Assembly: GCA_038924245.1 (NCBI GenBank)
Contig: JBCKVB010000048.1
Span: 1 to 7,766, forward strand
Direction of reading: 5' to 3'
Length of the DNA: 7,766 nucleotides
Source of the DNA: SURF-13 sp038924245
Lineage (GTDB): Bacteria; Pseudomonadota; Gammaproteobacteria; SURF-13
Every line of letters starts with the position of its first letter. The first letter of the stretch is position 1. Under the pieces are notes generated by a model, which was not told where the DNA came from, searched no databases, and saw only the letters and a program-made list of their open reading frames with translations. Positions 1-5,335 of this stretch are shown here, piece by piece. The position numbers and the translations under genes are program-made.

Positions 1-71
1 GGCACCGGGCGCGGGGATGGCATTACTGTTTTTTTAGAGGTTCCCTTTTTAATGCAAAATGGAATAAGACT

Positions 72-93
72 AACCCGCTACGGCGGGTTTTTT
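72..93 (+). terminator. Rho-independent terminator of an upstream gene
   Basis: A 7-bp stem (AACCCGC / GCGGGTT, loop TACG) runs directly into six T residues. It would end transcription coming from the left edge and insulate the first TA module. Bases 1-71 are open in frame 1 (to a TAA at 134-136, through the terminator) and end in frame 2 at 34-36 with a short hydrophobic tail. I could not assign either to a known protein. Confidence 0.8.
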
Positions 94-106
94 AATTCCT
101 GGATAT

Positions 107-144
107 ATTGCCAACCATACGTGCGCCGCGTATAATTCGGCAAT
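107..144 (+). promoter_or_regulatory. Promoter and candidate operator of TA module M1
   Basis: TTGCCA (108-113) and a perfect TATAAT (131-136) are 17 bp apart. The predicted start site falls at or beside the toxin ATG at 143, so the message has essentially no leader. Two inverted repeats surround the boxes: ATACG/CGTAT (117-121 and 129-133), reaching into the -10 box, and ATTGCC/GGCAAT (107-112 and 139-144), spanning the whole promoter. Binding there by the NadS-like antitoxin would give the autorepression typical of such operons; that role is inferred. Confidence 0.65.
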
Positions 145-274
145 GAAAGCGACATTCTTCGAAACGCGAATCTTTACCGCCACGCTGGCAGAATATCTAA
201 ATGATGATGAATACAGAGAGTTGCAGCGGTTTCTGCTGAACAATGAAGCCGAATTGAAAGCACGAGGTTCATGA
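143..274 (+). pseudogene. RelE/HigB-type toxin with an in-frame internal deletion (43 codons left)
   Basis: The first 34 codons (starting MKATFFETRIFTATLAEYL, then DDEYRELQ) match the N-terminal part of RelE/ParE-superfamily toxins that pair with NadS-type antitoxins; from memory these are about 105-120 residues long. After NN the frame jumps to EAELKARGS and stops, which resembles the usual C-terminal end of the same toxins. The glycine-rich and basic core that cleaves mRNA on the ribosome is absent, so a deletion of about 65-75 codons is inferred. The stop overlaps the antitoxin start (ATGA). There is no Shine-Dalgarno sequence before the ATG; the -10 box ends 6 nt upstream. The peptide should be non-toxic, and translating it may now serve only to couple antitoxin expression. 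Confidence 0.65.
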
Positions 275-588
275 TGAAAAGACGTAATTTGTTCAGTGAG
301 TTAATGGAAGGCGTCAAAGACATGCGGGCCGAGCGCGAGGGAAAAATAACCTTGCGCACGTGCACGATTGAGGCGACTTCCGTTCCGGGTGTGACGGCAG
401 AAGAACTGATCCGTTTGCGTGAGAGGCTGAATGTATCGCGCACTGTTTTTGCGCGCTATCTCCGCACCAACCCGCGCACAGTTGAGGGTTGGGAGCAAGG
501 GAGGACCAGGCCCAATGCGCAAGCCGTCCTGCTGATCAAGCTGGTGGAGAAATATCCGGAGACGGTCGAGCACCTGGCTACAATCTGA
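271..588 (+). CDS. NadS-like XRE antitoxin of module M1
   Basis: This 105-residue protein has an N-terminal segment typical of NadS/HigA-like antitoxins (MMKRRNLFSELMEG, then a basic stretch with KITLRT) and a C-terminal helix-turn-helix at about 43-100 (RERLNVSRTVFARYLRTNP, then WEQGR and PNAQA). It would bind and neutralise the RelE-type toxin encoded just upstream and repress the shared promoter. Two ATG codons are possible (271 and 274). GAGGT at 264-268 is placed better for 274, but 271 gives the ATGA overlap with the toxin stop. The gene looks full length and intact although its toxin has lost its core, so it is either an orphan regulator or protects against related toxins elsewhere. 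It is clearly related to the M5 antitoxin at 5313-5636 (shared VFARYL and WE-G motifs). Confidence 0.88.
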   Translation: MMKRRNLFSELMEGVKDMRAEREGKITLRTCTIEATSVPGVTAEELIRLRERLNVSRTVFARYLRTNPRTVEGWEQGRTRPNAQAVLLIKLVEKYPETVEHLATI

Positions 589-612
589 CCCGCCACTGAC
601 CACGCATAAAAC

Positions 613-654
613 GGGACGCACACCTTTTTTGTCAGCAACGGGGAGGGTCTTTTC
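613..654 (+). pseudogene. Epimerase remnant F, with shared 11-base left flank
   Basis: From 623 the sequence reads TFFVSNGEGL, matching epimerase residues 224-233 (TFLVSDGEDV). Ahead of it stands GGGACGCACAC (613-623), which is not epimerase sequence and recurs exactly ahead of remnant E (6446-6456). The similarity fades at about 654, just before the -35 box of the vapBC promoter. It occupies the whole junction between modules M1 and M2. Although short, it is supported by the matching structure at E. Confidence 0.6.
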
Positions 655-658
655 CCCA

Positions 659-704
659 TTGACAATACAAACAGAGATGCTATAACATCATGATGCGATG
701 ATGT
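659..704 (+). promoter_or_regulatory. vapBC promoter with palindromic operator
   Basis: TTGACA (659-664) and TATAAC (681-686) are 16 bp apart, and TG at 678-679 makes an extended -10. A perfect 7-bp inverted repeat, ACATCAT (685-691) and ATGATGT (698-704), starts inside the -10 box and covers the expected start site. This fits autorepression by a VapBC complex. A strong Shine-Dalgarno (GGAGGG, 708-713) precedes the vapB ATG. Confidence 0.72.
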
Positions 705-716
705 GTCGGAGGGTTT

Positions 717-965
717 ATGCGTACAACAATTGATATTGAAGATGATGTTCTTGCGGCTGCCAAGGAATTGGCGCGATTACAGAACGTGTCTGCCGGGCAG
801 ATCGTCTCCCGACTGGTAAGGCAGGCTTTGGCTGGCCCACAGAACGCAGGAAAGTTGGCACGTCAGATTGGAAAGACGAACATTGGCTTTCGGCCTTTCC
901 CATCGCGGGGTGCGGTGGTGACAGATGAACAGGTAAACGCGCTGCGCGATCAAGAGGGCGTGTGA
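717..965 (+). CDS. vapB: VapB antitoxin (ribbon-helix-helix type)
   Basis: The 82-residue product opens with the classic ribbon-helix-helix pattern MRTTIDIEDDVLAAAKELA, then a second helix (SAGQIVSRLVRQAL). This forms the dimeric DNA-binding half. The C-terminal tail (about 45-82; GFRPFPSRGAVVTDEQVNALRD) is the usual toxin-wrapping segment of this VapB subfamily. The ATG at 717 follows GGAGGG at the right distance. The stop overlaps the vapC ATG by one base, so the pair is translationally coupled. The expected role is to hold VapC inactive and, with it, repress the palindromic promoter at 659-704. Confidence 0.9.
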   Translation: MRTTIDIEDDVLAAAKELARLQNVSAGQIVSRLVRQALAGPQNAGKLARQIGKTNIGFRPFPSRGAVVTDEQVNALRDQEGV

Positions 966-1405
966 TGCGAGCATTGCTTGATGTGAATGTGCTCATAGCA
1001 TTACTGGACGAAGCGCACATCCATCATGTCCAAGCGATGTCTTGGCTACAGCGGAACATTCAGTATGGGTGGGCAACTTGCCCGATCACGCAGAACGGCT
1101 GCATACGCATCATGTCACAGCCCGGCTATCCCGGTGCGCTACTTGCCGCAGTAGTAGCTGAGAGATTGGCCGAGGCAGCAGACAATTCAGACCATGAATT
1201 TTGGCCTGATGATGTCGACTTGCTGAAGGAAGGTAGCCTCGATTGGTCTCGGGTGCTGGGTCATCGTCAAGTAACCGATGCCTATTTGCTGGCTTTGGCG
1301 GTGCGGCATCAAGGTCGCATGGTGACATTGGATCGGCGCATTTCTCTTGGGGTGGTGACTAATGCCAAGCCAGAGAGCTTGGTGATTATTTCCGATTTAC
1401 CTTGA
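965..1405 (+). CDS. vapC: VapC toxin, PIN-domain ribonuclease
   Basis: This 146-residue PIN-domain protein (counted from the ATG at 965) should be a metal-dependent RNase that cleaves tRNA or rRNA until bound by VapB. Acidic metal ligands are visible at D6 (MRALLDVNVLIALLD), D105 (VTDAYLLALAV) and D123 (VTLDRR). The central position often occupied by Glu in PIN proteins reads Gln here (TCPITQNG, Q43), which I believe occurs in part of this subfamily. A GTG at 962 is an alternative start three bases upstream; the ATG gives the standard VapC N-terminus. Length and motif order indicate an intact toxin. It is followed without a terminator by the epimerase leader. Confidence 0.9.
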   Translation: MRALLDVNVLIALLDEAHIHHVQAMSWLQRNIQYGWATCPITQNGCIRIMSQPGYPGALLAAVVAERLAEAADNSDHEFWPDDVDLLKEGSLDWSRVLGHRQVTDAYLLALAVRHQGRMVTLDRRISLGVVTNAKPESLVIISDLP

Positions 1406-1460
1406 GATTTTTGATTGACCGATGGGTCTTGCAGCGTGAGTGATTGGTAATGGGGCGGCA

Positions 1461-1479
1461 TCACCTGACCTTCAGGTGA
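1461..1479 (+). promoter_or_regulatory. Hairpin that would hide the epimerase ribosome-binding site
   Basis: TCACCTGA (1461-1468) and TCAGGTGA (1472-1479) form a perfect 8-bp inverted repeat with a 3-base loop. Its right arm contains the only plausible Shine-Dalgarno (AGGTGA), 8 nt before the ATG at 1488. In RNA the hairpin would sequester the site; in DNA it could be a protein-binding palindrome. No convincing -35/-10 pair was found in the 82 bases after vapC, so the epimerase may be read from the vapBC promoter. Confidence 0.5.
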
Positions 1480-1487
1480 CATTTTCT

Positions 1488-2417
1488 ATGCGAGTATTAG
1501 TTACCGGAGCCAATGGATTTGTTGGACGTGTGTTATGCACGGCCTTGACGCAGCACGGTTATGCCGTGCGTGGTGCAGTGCGCAGCAGCGCCGCTTCCAC
1601 CCAGGCGCCTTGTGTGGCGGTCGGTGAGATAACGGAACAGACGGATTGGTCGTTAGCGCTAACGGATGTGGATGTGGTGATTCATCTCGCTGCGCGGGTG
1701 CATGTGATGCGCGATACCGCTGTTGATCCGCTGGCTGAATTCCGCCGCGTCAATACTGCGGGAACAGAACACCTCGCGCGCTGTGCTGCGGCAAGTGGCG
1801 TGAAGCGCTTTGTGTTTGTCAGTTCTATTGGCGTCAATGGTGCCGAGACTTTTCAGCAGCCCTATACCGCCCTAGACAGGGCTTCGCCGCATTCGCCTTA
1901 TGCAGTCTCCAAATATGAGGCCGAGCTGGGCTTGCAAGCATTGGCCGCTGAAACAGGGTTGGAAGTGGTGATCATTCGTCCCCCGCTTGTCTATGGGCCA
2001 AGTGCTCCTGGCAATTTTGGCTCATTAATGCGCTGGCTCAAACGCGGTGTACCCTTGCCGCTGGGCGCCATTCATAACCAGCGCAGTCTGGTTTCACTCG
2101 ACAATCTGGTCGATTTGCTGGTGACGTGCATCACGCACCCCGCCGCAGCCAATCAGACTTTTCTGGTATCCGACGGCGAAGATGTTTCCACCACCGAGCT
2201 ATTGCGCCGCATGGGCCAGGCCCTGGGCCGCCCGGCGCGTTTGGTTCCCGTGCCGGCGAGTTGGCTGAAACTGGCGGCGGCCATGGTGGGCAAGCCCGAT
2301 GTGGCGCAGCGCCTGTGTGGGTCTTTGCAAGTGGATATTGAAAAAACCCGGCGCTTGCTGGGCTGGACGCCGCCGCTTTCGCTGGATGAGGGGTTGAAAA
2401 GGGCGGCTGGGTGGTGA
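1488..2417 (+). CDS. NAD-dependent epimerase/dehydratase (sugar-nucleotide SDR), copy A
   Basis: This 309-residue extended short-chain dehydrogenase/reductase has the Rossmann glycine motif at residues 5-13 (VTGANGFVG), an NAD-binding LAAR at 67-70, SS at 112-113, the catalytic pair Y138 and K142 (SPYAVSKYEAE), and the RPPLVYGP substrate motif at 164-171. It resembles the WbpV-like proteins (UDP-sugar 4-epimerase/reductase) of O-antigen and lipopolysaccharide clusters, acting in the cytoplasm on UDP-linked sugars; the exact substrate cannot be read from sequence. I chose the ATG at 1488 because it has AGGTGA upstream and starts the fold directly; the frame extends to a GTG at 1440. The C-terminus ends abruptly (KRAAGW), shorter than the copy C tail, as if altered where module M3 is attached. 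It is the only metabolic gene in the window, and pieces of its 3' half recur at five other places. Confidence 0.88.
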   Translation: MRVLVTGANGFVGRVLCTALTQHGYAVRGAVRSSAASTQAPCVAVGEITEQTDWSLALTDVDVVIHLAARVHVMRDTAVDPLAEFRRVNTAGTEHLARCAAASGVKRFVFVSSIGVNGAETFQQPYTALDRASPHSPYAVSKYEAELGLQALAAETGLEVVIIRPPLVYGPSAPGNFGSLMRWLKRGVPLPLGAIHNQRSLVSLDNLVDLLVTCITHPAAANQTFLVSDGEDVSTTELLRRMGQALGRPARLVPVPASWLKLAAAMVGKPDVAQRLCGSLQVDIEKTRRLLGWTPPLSLDEGLKRAAGW

Positions 2418-2440
2418 CCTTCCTGCCCTGGCAATGAGCA

Positions 2441-2480
2441 TTGCATCTTTTGCCGTTGTCGTATAGAATGTGTACACATT
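2441..2480 (+). promoter_or_regulatory. Promoter and Phd/YefM-type operator of module M3
   Basis: TTGCAT (2441-2446) and TAGAAT (2464-2469) are 17 bp apart. A perfect 14-bp palindrome, AATGTGTACACATT (2467-2480), overlaps the end of the -10 box and the start site. Its TGTACA core is the motif bound by Phd/YefM antitoxins, which agrees with the antitoxin encoded 42 bases downstream. Confidence 0.75.
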
Positions 2481-2521
2481 GATTCGCAAACAGTGCGCCC
2501 ACGCACAACGAGGTAAGCATT

Positions 2522-2806
2522 ATGGAAACTACAAAAGTAGGCATTCGAGAGTTCCGGGCAGATCTGGCGGAGTACATTGCGTCCAGCACCCCCGTGGCCG
2601 TTACGCGTCACGGTCAAACCGTCGGCTATTTCATCCCGACGCAAGGCCAAGTCGATGCAGACATTGCGGCCCTGAAGAAAGCCAGCAAGATCCTGGATCA
2701 GATGCTCGCCGCGCAGGAGGTTGACATTGACGCCGTTGTCGCTGACTTCAAAGTTGCGCGTAAGACATCGGGCACCCTCAAAAAGCCCAGAGCCAAGGCG
2801 GTATGA
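2522..2806 (+). CDS. Phd/YefM-family antitoxin of module M3
   Basis: The 94-residue product begins with the typical Phd fold signature: VGIREFRADLAEYI at about 6-19, then TPVAVTRHGQTVGYFIP at about 23-39. This is the N-terminal DNA-binding dimer domain. The remaining helical, charged tail (about 45-94) would wrap the toxin. A weak AGG (2511-2513) lies 8 nt before the ATG. The stop overlaps the toxin ATG in an ATGA (2803-2806). It should repress the palindrome at 2467-2480 and neutralise the PIN-domain partner. The antitoxin is intact while the toxin frame is broken. Confidence 0.9.
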   Translation: METTKVGIREFRADLAEYIASSTPVAVTRHGQTVGYFIPTQGQVDADIAALKKASKILDQMLAAQEVDIDAVVADFKVARKTSGTLKKPRAKAV

Positions 2807-3224
2807 GCAACAAAGCCATCGTCCTTGACGCAAACATTTTGATTCGGGCTGTATTGGGCAAGCGGGTACGAGAACTCACAACGAGAACGCATCGAGGGTC
2901 AAATTCTTCGCGCCCGACGTGGCCTATGACGACGCAAGAAAGTACCTGCCTGCGTTGTTGGAAAAGCGCGGTGTCAAAAGCACAGCGGCAATGAAAGTGT
3001 TGGACAGCCTTGAAGCCATCGTCCAACCCATCGACCTTGATCTCTACGTTGGACTGCAACAGCAAGCGCTCCAGCGGATAGCCGTGCGAGATGCCAATGA
3101 TTGGCCCATGCTTGCCTGCGCGATGGCAATTGGCTGCCCAGTCTGGACAGAGGATGCAGATTTCTTCGGCGCTGGCGTCGCCACCTGGACGACTGATCGC
3201 GTTGAGTTGTATTTTGTCGAGTGA
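2803..3224 (+). pseudogene. PIN-domain toxin of module M3, disrupted by a 1-base frameshift
   Basis: The first frame gives MSNKAIVLDANILIRAVLG, then KRVREL, the start of a PIN ribonuclease with acidic D9. From about 2880 the homologous reading continues in another frame (NENASRVKFFAPDVAYDD onward) to RDANDWPMLACAMAIG, then VWTEDADFFG and a stop at 3222-3224. The two frames join if one base is restored near 2878 (CTCACAAC in place of, for example, CTCATCAAC), giving a protein of about 140 residues, normal for the family. As written, translation yields a short aberrant peptide of about 63 residues without the C-terminal acidic residues. It is either a real inactivating deletion or a sequencing error; the rest of the domain shows no other lesion, so any loss is recent. 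Confidence 0.82.
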
Positions 3225-3257
3225 GGCATGAACGACAGGTCGGTTCACTATCAGCCG

Positions 3258-3292
3258 CGTAGTCGGGTTACGCTGCGCTAACGCGACCTACG
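3258..3292. repeat. REP-like imperfect palindrome
   Basis: The arms CGTAG..TCG..GTTA and TAAC..CGA.CTACG pair with one bulge and one mismatch around a GC-rich loop. Highly similar palindromes (cores GGTCGGGTTA and TAACCCGACC) are scattered in many beta- and gammaproteobacterial genomes, from memory. It sits between the PIN pseudogene and epimerase tail B, ending 6 bases before the epimerase similarity begins. Confidence 0.6.
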
Positions 3293-3297
3293 TTGAA

Positions 3298-3421
3298 GGG
3301 CAAGCCCGATGTGGCGCAGCGCTTGTGCGGTTCTTTGCAGGTGGATATTGAAAAAACCCGGCGCTTGCTGGGCTGAACGCCGCCGATTTCGCTGGATGAG
3401 GGGTTGAAAAGGGCGGCTGGG
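3298..3421 (+). pseudogene. Epimerase tail copy B
   Basis: These 124 bases match 2288-2411 of the full gene with six differences in my hand alignment (about 95%) and no indels. They encode residues 267-307 of the epimerase, but TGG for the Trp of LLGW is TGA here, so even this piece has a stop. There is no start, and the left end cuts the gene mid-codon. The right end is the same base at which copy A leaves the ancestral tail (GGCGGCTGGG). It separates modules M3 and M4. Confidence 0.93.
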
Positions 3422-3484
3422 GTTGATACAAAGACAAAACCCAAATTTTTCTGATTGGTGCTGCGGTACTTGCGACATTCTGTA

Positions 3485-3524
3485 TCTCATTATTGACATT
3501 CTTGGCAATATGCATAAAATGAGA
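3485..3524 (+). promoter_or_regulatory. Promoter and flanking inverted repeat of module M4
   Basis: TTGACA (3493-3498) and TAAAAT (3515-3520) are 16 bp apart. TCTCAT (3485-3490) and ATGAGA (3519-3524) form a perfect 6-bp inverted repeat around both boxes, and TATGCATA (3509-3516) is a palindrome across the -10 region. GACATTCT occurs twice (3474-3481 and 3495-3502). The predicted start site is only about 4 nt before the ATG at 3531. Confidence 0.55.
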
Positions 3525-3530
3525 AGCACT

Positions 3531-4022
3531 ATGCCAGCACGCAATCCTGCTATCGCAATCATGGCCGCCGACAAGCTTATTGCACTGGGCGAGCAAATTC
3601 GTGCGCATCGAAAAGCGCTTCACATTAGCGCGACCGCAGCAGCAGAAGCTGCAGGTATGTCCCGCGTGACTTTACACCGGATCGAGAACGGCGAGCCTGC
3701 GGTGACTATCGGCGCGTATTTCAACGCCATGGCCGCCCTGAAGCTGGACTTCGGCATCATCAAGCCCGCCGACTTGGCCACCGAAGTACCCGACGCTGAC
3801 CGGGAGGGCTGGATTCCTGCGCGCATCAAGCTGGCTGATTATCCGCAACTCAAGCAGCTCGCCTGGCAAGTACACGGCACTGATGCGTTGACTCCGGCGG
3901 AAGCGCTCAGCATCTACGAGCGCAATTGGCGGCATGTAGATGTACAAGCACTGGCGCAGCGAGAGAGACAACTGGTCGATGCACTGCGATTAGGCTTTGC
4001 GGGTCGTGGTGGCGATGTTTGA
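3531..4022 (+). CDS. XRE-family regulator, putative antitoxin of module M4
   Basis: The 163-residue product has a helix-turn-helix at about 17-72 (IRAHRKALHISATAAAEAAG, then MSRVTLHRIENG) and a separate C-terminal region (about 95-160; IKLADYPQLKQLAWQ, then YERNWRHVD). I recognise this layout in regulators encoded directly ahead of AbiEii-like nucleotidyltransferases, where they are probable antitoxins and autorepressors. The ATG at 3531 was chosen because the promoter leaves almost no leader; an ATG at 3561 is a later option, and the frame is open upstream to 3423 without a good signal. The last codons overlap the start of the toxin gene by 8 bases. The protein looks intact. Confidence 0.78.
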   Translation: MPARNPAIAIMAADKLIALGEQIRAHRKALHISATAAAEAAGMSRVTLHRIENGEPAVTIGAYFNAMAALKLDFGIIKPADLATEVPDADREGWIPARIKLADYPQLKQLAWQVHGTDALTPAEALSIYERNWRHVDVQALAQRERQLVDALRLGFAGRGGDV

Positions 4023-4719
4023 GAGGCCGCACCACCAACGGATTTCACAGGTCCTCAATGTCCTCAACGGACAGTTGTTGCGGGAGAACCATTGCCTGTT
4101 TGGGGGCGGTACCGCCATCGCACTTCGATATGGAGAATTCCGTGAGTCGGGCGATGTTGATTTTCTGGTGTCGGATGTGGCCAGTTACCGAAACCTGCGT
4201 CAGTTGCTCACTGGTGCAGATGGCATCGCAGCTATCGTCCGCGAAGGCGCTGATCCATTGACGCAAGCCCGCGAGGTGCGGGCTGATCAATACGGCATCC
4301 GGACGATGCTGCGGGTGGCCGATCAGACGATCAAATTCGAAATCGTTCTTGAAGGTCGCATTGAACTTGCAGACCCGGGAGCCAGCGATGAGGTGTGTGG
4401 TGTTGCGACGCTGACACCGCTGGATATGGCTACGTGCAAGCTGCTGGCGAATTCGGATCGTGGAGGAGACGACGGCGTTTTCAGTCGTGACATCATTGAC
4501 CTGGCCATGATGAATCCCTCGTTGGTGTTGCTACGGCAAGCCGTGGCAAAGGCTGAAACCGCTTATGGACAGGCCATTCGACGGGATATCGATAAAGCAC
4601 TTCAACGGTTGCAAAACCGTCACGGTTGGCTGGAGCGATGCATGCAAACCATGGCGATGAGCTTGCCTAAAGCCGTTGTGTGGCAACGACTTCGCGCGTT
4701 GCGAAGAGTGCTTCGCTAG
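4015..4719 (+). CDS. AbiEii/MenT-like nucleotidyltransferase, putative toxin of module M4
   Basis: This 234-residue protein belongs to the nucleotidyltransferase AbiEii/AbiGii (DUF1814) group. Visible motifs are GGGTAIALR at 30-38, then D47 and D49 (ESGDVDF), the metal-binding pair of the polymerase-beta fold; KFEIVLEGRI at 107-116; and TPLDMATCKLLANSDR at 134-149, followed by RDIIDLAMM (158-166). Characterised relatives (AbiEii of type IV systems, mycobacterial MenT) stop growth by adding nucleotides to RNA such as tRNA acceptor ends; the substrate here is unknown. The ATG at 4015 is preferred over TTG 3997 or GTG 4006/4009. It overlaps the regulator's end by 8 bases, so coupling is likely. 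Both catalytic aspartates are present, so the toxin is likely active. Confidence 0.82.
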   Translation: MFERPHHQRISQVLNVLNGQLLRENHCLFGGGTAIALRYGEFRESGDVDFLVSDVASYRNLRQLLTGADGIAAIVREGADPLTQAREVRADQYGIRTMLRVADQTIKFEIVLEGRIELADPGASDEVCGVATLTPLDMATCKLLANSDRGGDDGVFSRDIIDLAMMNPSLVLLRQAVAKAETAYGQAIRRDIDKALQRLQNRHGWLERCMQTMAMSLPKAVVWQRLRALRRVLR

Positions 4720-4740
4720 ATCTAACTTTGACAACCGTCA

Positions 4741-4920
4741 AGTTGGCTGAAACTGGCGGCGGCGCTGGTGGGCAAGCCCGATGTAGCGCAGCGCTTGTGC
4801 GGGTCTTTGCAGGTGGATATCGAAAAAACCCAGCGCTTGCTGGGCTGGACGCCGCCAATTTCGCTGGATGAGGGGTTGCGGCGGGTGGCTGGGGCAATCA
4901 ACCGGGGGCTCTTAGATTGA
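4741..4920 (+). pseudogene. Epimerase tail copy C with the longer C-terminus
   Basis: Bases 4741-4893 match 2259-2411 of the full gene with about 15 differences in 153 (about 90%) and no indel. The frame is intact from SWLKLAAALVGK through DEGLRRVAG and continues for nine more codons (AINRGLLD and a TGA at 4918-4920). This probably shows the ancestral C-terminus, replaced in copy A by a Trp and a stop. There is no start codon or upstream gene body. The final TGA lies within the TTGACA -35 box of module M5, so the next cassette begins exactly at the epimerase stop. It separates modules M4 and M5. Confidence 0.93.
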
Positions 4921-4946
4921 CAAATGGTGGCACCAGGTGCTAGACT
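4917..4946 (+). promoter_or_regulatory. Promoter and operator of module M5
   Basis: TTGACA (4917-4922) and TAGACT (4941-4946) are 18 bp apart, with TG at 4938-4939 giving an extended -10. The spacer holds two overlapping palindromes, TGGTGGCACCA (4925-4935) and GCACCAGGTGC (4930-4940), a likely operator for the XRE antitoxin. The expected start site is at about 4952, the toxin ATG. Confidence 0.65.
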
Positions 4947-4951
4947 TCCTC

Positions 4952-5335
4952 ATGCCAGCGAAACTTCCTCGACGCGCGTTTAAGGCCGCCAAGTTCAGCA
5001 AAGATGCGAAAAAAGCCAACATAAGTGATGCCGAGCTTTGCGAAGCTATTCGCCAAGTAACGGCAGGCCAGGCGGATGAGCTCGGTGGTGGTGTTTTTAA
5101 AAAACGTTTGAACAACAACATGCACCGATCCATCGTCCTGGCCAAGGGCGGGAGGTATTGGGTGTACGAATACCTGTTTGCCAAGAATGTCCGTGAGAAC
5201 ATCGAAAATGATGAGCTTATGGCTTTCCGCCTGCTGGCGAAGAGTTACGCAGGTTTGACGGAGTTACAGGTCAAGCACCTGGTGAGCGACCAACATTTTG
5301 TGGAGATATGCCATGACGACAAAGTCCAAGTTTAA
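4952..5335 (+). CDS. RelE/HigB-like toxin of module M5
   Basis: The 127-residue product matches the RelE-superfamily group of COG4737 in pattern: basic N-terminus with KFSKDAKKANISDAELCEAI at about 14-33, LGGGVFKKRL at 44-53, then RYWVYEYLFAKNVRENI at 68-84 and the C-terminal VEICHD at 117-122. Such toxins cut mRNA in the ribosome. Compared with family members I recall, the basic glycine/arginine loop after KKR is short, with NNNMHRS in place of the usual longer GRGKRG-like stretch. The ATG at 4952 lies 5 nt after the -10 box with no usable Shine-Dalgarno, suggesting leaderless translation; GTG at 4937 would start inside the promoter. It overlaps the antitoxin gene by 23 bases, in toxin-first order. 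Confidence 0.85.
   Translation: MPAKLPRRAFKAAKFSKDAKKANISDAELCEAIRQVTAGQADELGGGVFKKRLNNNMHRSIVLAKGGRYWVYEYLFAKNVRENIENDELMAFRLLAKSYAGLTELQVKHLVSDQHFVEICHDDKVQV

Noticed and set aside
1..136. Frame-1 open stretch at the left edge running to a TAA at 134-136
   Set aside because: It reads through a clear terminator and ends inside the TATAAT box of M1, so it is unlikely to be the real end of the upstream gene.
1411..1460. Candidate promoter for the epimerase after vapC (TTGATT/TTGCAG with GGTAAT)
   Set aside because: No pair has acceptable spacing. A small GACC/GGTC stem at 1417-1428 is too weak to be a terminator.
2153..2833. Minus-strand open frame of 226 codons
   Set aside because: It is antisense to the epimerase 3' end and the Phd antitoxin, both strongly supported; no domain or ribosome-binding site supports it.
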